DNA of 15,954 nt. Source: Planctomycetaceae bacterium. Lineage in GTDB: Bacteria > Planctomycetota > Planctomycetia > Pirellulales > Thermoguttaceae. Under the pieces are notes generated by a model that was not told where the DNA came from, did no database searches, and saw nothing but the letters and a program-made list of their open reading frames with translations. Below, piece by piece: positions 11,845 to 15,954 of this stretch. The DNA lies in NCBI GenBank assembly GCA_031287585.1, contig JAITST010000373.1, positions 1 to 15,954 on the forward strand. Direction: 5' to 3'. The position numbers were made by a program, and so were the translations under genes. Numbering within the stretch: position 1 is the stretch's first letter; every line of letters starts with the position of its first letter.

Positions 11845-12831
11845 ATGAACAAGGAACGTAAAAATTCACGCCGCCATTTTTTGAAAACAGCGACTGCCGC
11901 AATGGCTGCCGTTGCCGTAACGGATATGGCTGGCGGCGGGCGGGCGATTGCAGATTCCCAGGAGAAACCGATGGTTTATTTCACAGAGGACATCAGTGCC
12001 GCCGGCTTATTGAAGGTTTATGCAAAAATAAATCAGCACATCACCGGCAACGTCGCAATCAAAATCCACACGGGCGAACCGCACGGTCCCAACATTATTC
12101 CCCGTGAGATGGTTAAGACCCTACAACAGAGTATCCCAAACAGCAAGTTGGTTGAAACGAACACTCTCTATGAGGGGAAACGCAAAACCACGAAACAGCA
12201 CCGCGAAACCATTCACATTAACGGCTGGGATTTTTGCGAAGTTGATATCATGGACGAAGACGGTGCGGTCATGCTGCCCGTCAAAGGCGGTAAGCATTTC
12301 AAGGAAATGTCAATCGCCAAGAATATGCTCAATTACGATTCAATGCTCGTGTTGACTCACTTCAAAGGACACGCTATGGGCGGGTACGGCGGTTCCTTGA
12401 AAAACATCGCCATCGGCTGTGCCGACGGTTCGATAGGCAAACGAATGGTACATGCCGCAAACGACAGCAAACCCATTCCCGAATGGCTGGCGGGCGAGAT
12501 TCTCCAAGAGAATATGGTCGAATCCGCCAAGGCGACGATTGATTATTTCGGCAAGCATATCGTTTATATCAATGTGCTTCGGAATATGTCGGTGGACTGC
12601 GATTGTGCCGGAATTCGTGCGGCAAAACCGACCGCACCGGACATCGGTATTCTTGCTTCGACGGACATACTTGCCATCGACCAAGCGTCCATAGATATGG
12701 TTTATGCTTTGCCCGAACATCAACGGCACGACTTGCAGGAAAGAATCGAATCCCGCAAAGGTCTGCGCCAACTGACCTATATGAAAGAAATGAAGATGGG
12801 CAATGACCAGTATGAACTGATAAAACTATAA
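11845..12831 (+). CDS. Tat-exported DUF362 domain protein
   Basis: The frame opens at 11764, but the ATG at 11845 is preferred: AAAGGA lies 5-6 nt upstream and the start places a classic twin-arginine signal (SRRHFLK, then TATAAMAAVAV) directly at the N-terminus. That gives 328 residues, exported folded across the membrane. The body has DUF362 hallmarks: GNVAIKIHTGEPHGPN, LTHFKGHAMGGYGGSLKNIA, GCADG and DILAIDQASIDMVY. The 4Fe-4S ferredoxin motif found at the end of many DUF362 proteins is absent; a few cysteines remain (GCADG, DCDCAG). The biochemical role of the family is not established; redox or Fe-S linked functions are suspected. The next gene starts 45 nt downstream and probably shares the transcript. 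Confidence 0.88.
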   Translation: MNKERKNSRRHFLKTATAAMAAVAVTDMAGGGRAIADSQEKPMVYFTEDISAAGLLKVYAKINQHITGNVAIKIHTGEPHGPNIIPREMVKTLQQSIPNSKLVETNTLYEGKRKTTKQHRETIHINGWDFCEVDIMDEDGAVMLPVKGGKHFKEMSIAKNMLNYDSMLVLTHFKGHAMGGYGGSLKNIAIGCADGSIGKRMVHAANDSKPIPEWLAGEILQENMVESAKATIDYFGKHIVYINVLRNMSVDCDCAGIRAAKPTAPDIGILASTDILAIDQASIDMVYALPEHQRHDLQERIESRKGLRQLTYMKEMKMGNDQYELIKL

Positions 12832-12876
12832 ACCGTTGAATTGACATCGGCAGTAAGAACTCAACAACAGGCAAGC

Positions 12877-13950
12877 ATGATGTACACCAAAGCCGCACTG
12901 ACACGATTCGGTGCTTTCATTTCGGTAATCGTTTTAACCATCCATTTGGAGGCGCAAAATATGACCGTTGCTGAAACGTTGAACAGCAGGCAGCGGCACA
13001 TCGTTACCATTGCGGCTAACACTGCCGTCGGCAACTTGGCACAACTCAAACACGAACTCAACGGCGGTCTTGATGCCGGCTTGACAGTCAACGAAATCAA
13101 AGAGATTCTCGTACAGATGTACGCCTACGCCGGTTTCCCCCGCAGTTTGCAAGGAATCAATACGTTCATCGAGGTATTGAATCAGCGTAAAGCAAAAGAA
13201 ATTTCGGACGCGGTGGGCAAATCGGCAAGTCCTATCACCGACACAACGAACAAATACGAACGCGGCAAAAAAATTCTCGAAACACTGACGAAGCAACCGG
13301 AAACGAATACGAAAAAAGGTTACGCCGCTTTCTGTTCCGAAATTGATGTCTTTCTGAAAGAGCATTTGTTCGCCGATATTTTTGAGCGGGATGTGTTGAG
13401 TTATGCCGACAGGGAACTCGCGACGATTTCCGCACTTTCGGCGATGGAAGGAGTTGAGCCAATGTTGCAGGGGCATATCAAGATAGGAAAAAATGTCGGC
13501 ATTACGGAAACGCAGTTAAGTGAGGTCAAGCCGCTCATTGAAAAGTCGAAGCACGGTATTTTTCCGAAAGGAACAATGAAAGGTTCGGCGGATCGGTTTA
13601 GCGGTACCGTTTGGGTTGAGACGCTCGTTGCGCCGAAAGAAATGGAAAATTTGTACGCTGTCGGCAATGTAACGTTTGAACCCCGCGCCCGCACTCATTG
13701 GCACACGCACCCGGCGGGACAGGTCTTGCTTGTGATGGAAGGAAAAGGGTTTTATCAGGAAAAAGGCAAGCCCGCCCGTCCGCTGGTCAAAGGTGATGTT
13801 GTCGCGATTCCAAAGGACATAGAACATTGGCACGGAGCCGCCCCGGACAGTGCGTTCGTTCACGTTGCGATTTCTAACAACAAAGACGGGAACGCCGTTA
13901 CCTGGCTCACTCCGGTTACGGATGAGGAGTATAATCGGGTATCGAAATGA
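12877..13950 (+). CDS. Exported double carboxymuconolactone decarboxylase-like and cupin fusion
   Basis: The ATG at 12877 is chosen over a TTG at 12841 because it places a signal peptide (MMYTKAALTRFGAFISVIVL, then TIHLEAQ) at the N-terminus; the product has about 357 residues. Residues about 30-105 form one carboxymuconolactone decarboxylase-type helical domain (RQRHIVTIAANTAVGNLAQL, AGLTVNEIKEILVQM). A second lies at about 150-225 (DRELATISALSAMEG, GITETQLSE). A C-terminal cupin follows, with metal-binding HWHTHPAGQ and HWHGAAP motifs. The AhpD-type CxxC is absent, so a peroxidase role is not supported. Such proteins are usually oxidoreductase- or lyase-like enzymes on small carbonyl or aromatic compounds. 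It follows the DUF362 gene at 45 nt in the same direction, so the two exported proteins probably act together. Confidence 0.87.
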   Translation: MMYTKAALTRFGAFISVIVLTIHLEAQNMTVAETLNSRQRHIVTIAANTAVGNLAQLKHELNGGLDAGLTVNEIKEILVQMYAYAGFPRSLQGINTFIEVLNQRKAKEISDAVGKSASPITDTTNKYERGKKILETLTKQPETNTKKGYAAFCSEIDVFLKEHLFADIFERDVLSYADRELATISALSAMEGVEPMLQGHIKIGKNVGITETQLSEVKPLIEKSKHGIFPKGTMKGSADRFSGTVWVETLVAPKEMENLYAVGNVTFEPRARTHWHTHPAGQVLLVMEGKGFYQEKGKPARPLVKGDVVAIPKDIEHWHGAAPDSAFVHVAISNNKDGNAVTWLTPVTDEEYNRVSK

Positions 13951-14039
13951 GCGGAGAAACACAAGACAATTTTTCGATGAGATTGACAGAATAATTTGAA
14001 ACAAAAAAATCCATCCCTTTCTGTCGTCAGAAGTTTCAT

Positions 14040-14285
14040 TCAAAAGGTTATTTCAGTAAAGTCAAAGGTTTGCGAAGCCCGGTTGGCGCAGTGTCCGATT
14101 CGATTTCCGTTTGAGTCGTAGGTTTCAATCAGCGGACGAAGAGAACCGAGCGAATGATTGACCAGCCAGACACAAGACGGTTTTTCCTGCCGATGCACAT
14201 ACACGCCTTCGGACAGATGCTTTTCAAGCAAATCAGCGTTGTGATTGACCGCGTCAATAATTTGTTCCAGAGTCAACTCGCTCAT
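14040..14285 (-). CDS. Small phage tail-fibre-like protein
   Basis: The ATG at 14285-14283 is chosen because AAGGGGGA stands about 8 nt upstream; an earlier in-frame start at 14303 lacks this. The product has 81 residues. A short amphipathic helix (ELTLEQIIDAVNHNADLLEK) is followed by WLVNHSLGSLRPLIETYDSN, then GNRIG, and a final TFDFTEITF. The 'W.v.HnLG..rP.i..yDs.Gn' pattern is that of a beta-domain seen in phage tail-fibre and adhesion proteins. It may be complete or the remnant of a longer protein. It lies directly downstream of the terminase remnant, an unusual place for a tail protein, which supports rearrangement. A small hairpin (TTCTG-TCGT-CAGAA, 14019-14032) follows its stop on the minus strand, but with no immediate T-run. 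Confidence 0.55.
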   Translation of the reverse strand: MSELTLEQIIDAVNHNADLLEKHLSEGVYVHRQEKPSCVWLVNHSLGSLRPLIETYDSNGNRIGHCANRASQTFDFTEITF

Positions 14286-14356
14286 TTTTACTTCCCCCTT
14301 CAATAGTTAATAATGCAAGTTGCTGCCCTTAAATTGAATTTTTTTCAAAAGATTTT

Positions 14357-14635
14357 TCAAAATTTATTTTTTTGCTTTTGAAGTGAGGAAAGGTTGAGTG
14401 TTGACCGGCGAGGTTTCGCTTCTGTTTTGAGAGTTGAAAGTTCTACACCTTCAATCGAAGCGGCAACGGCACTGCCGACCATGCAATCGAGCCAGTGATT
14501 ATCCGGTCTTGTGGAGCGAAGTTTCCATTCATCGACGGTTCGGTTGTTGGCTACGGTTCGCACACGGTACTCTGCGGTTAAATGTTCCGCAAAACGTTGA
14601 TGGTATGTTACACCTTTGGTCCATTGGTTTGATTT
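14357..14635 (-). pseudogene. C-terminal remnant of phage terminase large subunit
   Basis: The minus-strand frame is open from an in-frame TAA at 14638-14636 to a stop at 14357 and has no proper start (a GTG at 14563 is only internal). It reads QWTKGVTYHQRFAEHLTAEY, then RTVDEWKLRSTRPDNHWLDC, then MVGSAVAASIEGVE and a basic tail. The 'WklR..rPDNHwlDC.VG.AvAAs..Gv' block is characteristic of the C-terminal nuclease end of GpA-type large terminases, which are normally over 500 residues long. About 93 residues survive. The break coincides with the -35 box (14629-14634) of the NYN cassette promoter, so the N-terminal part was replaced by that cassette. Confidence 0.7.
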
Positions 14636-14657
14636 TTATAAAATCTCATTGTATAAT
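14629..14657 (+). promoter_or_regulatory. Sigma70-type promoter of the NYN gene
   Basis: TTGATT (14629-14634), a 17-bp spacer and a perfect TATAAT (14652-14657). It starts exactly where the similarity to terminase ends on the opposite strand. The leader to the ATG at 14713 is about 50 nt, with no clear Shine-Dalgarno sequence. Confidence 0.78.
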
Positions 14658-14712
14658 ATACAGCACTTTGGCAATTGTTGACCGAACAAAATTTTAACAC
14701 CCTAAAACGATT

Positions 14713-15522
14713 ATGAAAGAAGCACGAAAAATAGCCGTTCTGATTGACGGAGATAATGCCGACAGTAAGTTGATTGAACAAATCCTTGCCGAAGCAGGCA
14801 AACACGGCAAAGTAATCATCAAAAGAGTTTATGGAGATTTTTCTGTTCCCGAATTCAGCAAAAAATGGAGCAAGGATTTATGCAATTCATTTGCTATACG
14901 TCCGATGCAAAAATACTCGTACACAAAAGGCAAAAACAGCACCGACACTGAATTGATAATTGATGCAATGGATATTTCGCATTTGGTTGATGGATTTTGC
15001 ATTGTTTCGAGCGACAGCGATTACACTGGACTGGCAAACCGTATCCGTGAAAAAGGACTTTTCGTTATGGGTGTCGGACGTAATCAAACACCCGAAGCGT
15101 TTCAGAAGGCGTGTGAAACTTTCATATTTACGGAAATTTTAGAACCGCAATCCGAAAATAAACAGCCCGAAAAGAATACCGAACAAGCAACAGAACCGAC
15201 GAAAACAGCGGCATCAAAATCCGCGGGCGTAAAAGTTGCCGGACAGATTAACTTAAACCTTATTAACTCTTCAAGAAAAGCAGGAGTTAAGTCAATCCGC
15301 AAGCAGGATATTGACGGTGCTTTCGATATGGCAAAAGATGAAGGCACGGAATTAGCCAATTCTTCGCGTTTCCTTCAAGCCCTGAAACAGTCCGACTCTA
15401 CATTTGACTATCGCAATTTTGGTTTTAGTTCTTTCCGCAAATTTTGCGAATGTTTAGCCCCAGTATACACCATAAGTTTAGGCAAAGACGGAACTACGAT
15501 GTTGTTAAAAAGAGCAGAGTAA
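14713..15522 (+). CDS. NYN domain (LabA/DUF88-like) RNase-type protein with C-terminal LOTUS-like region
   Basis: The product has 269 residues. Residues 1-140 form a NYN/PIN-like nuclease domain: IAVLIDGDNAD (D12, D14, N15), TDTELIIDAMD (D78, D84, D87) and SSDSDYTGLANRIRE (D101, D103) supply the acidic metal-binding set expected of an active RNase. A Glu/Lys/Thr/Pro-rich linker at about 147-180 leads to a C-terminal region (INLNLINSSRK, DIDGAFDMAKDEG, FLQALKQSDSTFDYRNFGFS, YTISL) that matches the OST-HTH/LOTUS RNA-binding fold in layout. It is cytoplasmic, with no signal or membrane segment. The start ATG at 14713 is the first and fits the conserved N-terminus. The gene stops one base before the end of the converging phage ORF at 15524. 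Its targets are unknown; RNA decay or anti-phage activity is possible but not shown. Confidence 0.88.
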   Translation: MKEARKIAVLIDGDNADSKLIEQILAEAGKHGKVIIKRVYGDFSVPEFSKKWSKDLCNSFAIRPMQKYSYTKGKNSTDTELIIDAMDISHLVDGFCIVSSDSDYTGLANRIREKGLFVMGVGRNQTPEAFQKACETFIFTEILEPQSENKQPEKNTEQATEPTKTAASKSAGVKVAGQINLNLINSSRKAGVKSIRKQDIDGAFDMAKDEGTELANSSRFLQALKQSDSTFDYRNFGFSSFRKFCECLAPVYTISLGKDGTTMLLKRAE

Positions 15523-15523
15523 C

Positions 15524-15757
15524 TCAATTCGGGTCGGTACTCCGAGGTGCTTTTGACCTTTCTGCCGGTTGAAACCATTCGAGCGTCAGCAGCGCAGCAT
15601 AACGCAAGAGTGATACACCCTGTCCGTTGGTACCGCGAATGTCGTTATTGCCGCAATAATAACGGAACTGCTGCATCGACAAGACATCGCCGAACCCGCA
15701 AGAGTTCAGAATCCGAACCAATTCGCTACGCTGGAGTGAAAGAATGTCAGTTGTCAT
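15524..15757 (-). CDS. Small phage-region protein, 77 aa
   Basis: The ATG at 15757-15755 overlaps the end of the upstream ORF (stop at 15747) by 11 bp, a coupled arrangement, and avoids the longer but unlikely frame that would overlap that gene almost entirely. The product reads MTTDILSLQRSELVRILNSC and on, with LSMQQFRYYCGNNDIRG and VSLLRYAALLTLEW. It is helical in appearance and similar in layout to the upstream 67-aa protein. Position before a terminase remnant would suit a small DNA-packaging or DNA-binding protein; that is inference from place only. Confidence 0.6.
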   Translation of the reverse strand: MTTDILSLQRSELVRILNSCGFGDVLSMQQFRYYCGNNDIRGTNGQGVSLLRYAALLTLEWFQPAERSKAPRSTDPN

Positions 15758-15950
15758 TTCGGTATTTTTCTCCTGCAAGGAAGGCGGTGTAACGCACAAG
15801 GTTAATCGTGCCGTCAAGCGACAGAAGGTTACCCGCTCCGGCAATCTCCCGCACCTGCTCTTCGGTTATCCGGCGTTTCGCCGCCGACGAAAGTAATTTG
15901 GCAAGCATTTCCGGCGATAATGCCGCCGGGTCAATTTTATTGTCAGGCAT
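15747..15950 (-). CDS. Small phage-region protein, 67 aa
   Basis: Starting at the ATG 15950-15948, the product begins MPDNKIDPAALSPEMLAKLL and continues RRITEEQVREIAGAGNLLS and TINLVRYTAFLAGE. It is helical and charged, with a helix-turn-helix-like rhythm in the middle. Its second half aligns by eye with that of the downstream 77-aa protein (S/T-x-x-Q-hydrophobic-R ... G.g.i.LvRY.A.L..E), so the two may be tandem paralogues. The function is not recognised; the neighbourhood suggests DNA packaging or a small regulator. Confidence 0.6.
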   Translation of the reverse strand: MPDNKIDPAALSPEMLAKLLSSAAKRRITEEQVREIAGAGNLLSLDGTINLVRYTAFLAGEKYRNDN

Positions 15951-15954
15951 TGTT

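Noticed and set aside
12340..12771. Minus-strand 143-aa frame within the DUF362 gene
   Set aside because: It is a shadow of a clearly coding plus-strand gene.
14003..14032. Rho-independent terminator after the 81-aa phage gene
   Set aside because: The hairpin stem is only five pairs and the T-run on the minus strand lies about ten bases beyond it.

Overview
The window looks like a degenerate tailed-phage (prophage) gene block in a bacterial chromosome, interrupted by separate bacterial cargo cassettes. Base composition is mid-GC. The host could be a member of the Planctomycetota or a relative, judging by the expanded secreted FGE-sulfatase domains, a Tat-exported DUF362 protein, weak Shine-Dalgarno sequences and the style of the phage genes. 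That assignment is inference and only moderately secure.

Layout. All recognisable phage genes lie on the minus strand. From right to left they are: two small overlapping ORFs (15950-15524), the C-terminal end of a large terminase (14635-14357), an 81-aa tail-like protein (14285-14040), a 5'-truncated head-tail joining-type protein (11646-11302), the start of a broken tail-completion-type gene (11315-11220), an unclear fragment (10317-10125), a DUF2190 capsid protein (9846-9526) with the start of a translationally coupled next gene (9529-9434), a full-length tape measure protein (3800-246), and the start of another phage-type protein running off the left edge (86-1). Portal, major capsid, tail tube and most of the terminase are missing, so this block cannot make particles by itself.

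Four plus-strand cassettes sit between these remnants: (1) a giant secreted protein with six tandem FGE-sulfatase/C-type-lectin-fold domains (4230-9437); (2) a small AT-rich gene of unknown function (10501-11100); (3) a two-gene exported set, DUF362 plus a double carboxymuconolactone decarboxylase-cupin protein (11845-13950); (4) a NYN-domain RNase-like gene with a C-terminal LOTUS-like region (14713-15522). Each cassette has its own good sigma70-type promoter. Cassettes 1 and 2 share the same roughly 150-bp promoter and leader module, with an identical 17-bp spacer and a hairpin at the predicted transcript 5' end that shows a compensatory base-pair change.

The most interesting object is the six-domain protein. 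Each domain ends in a hypervariable segment whose variable codons change at positions 1 and 2 while position 3 stays fixed (NNT or NNC). That is the footprint expected from adenine-directed mutagenesis of AAT/AAC codons by a diversity-generating retroelement (DGR). No reverse transcriptase or template repeat is visible here, so the array would have to be diversified in trans or be a frozen product of past diversification. Six such segments in one polypeptide would make a multivalent variable binding protein.
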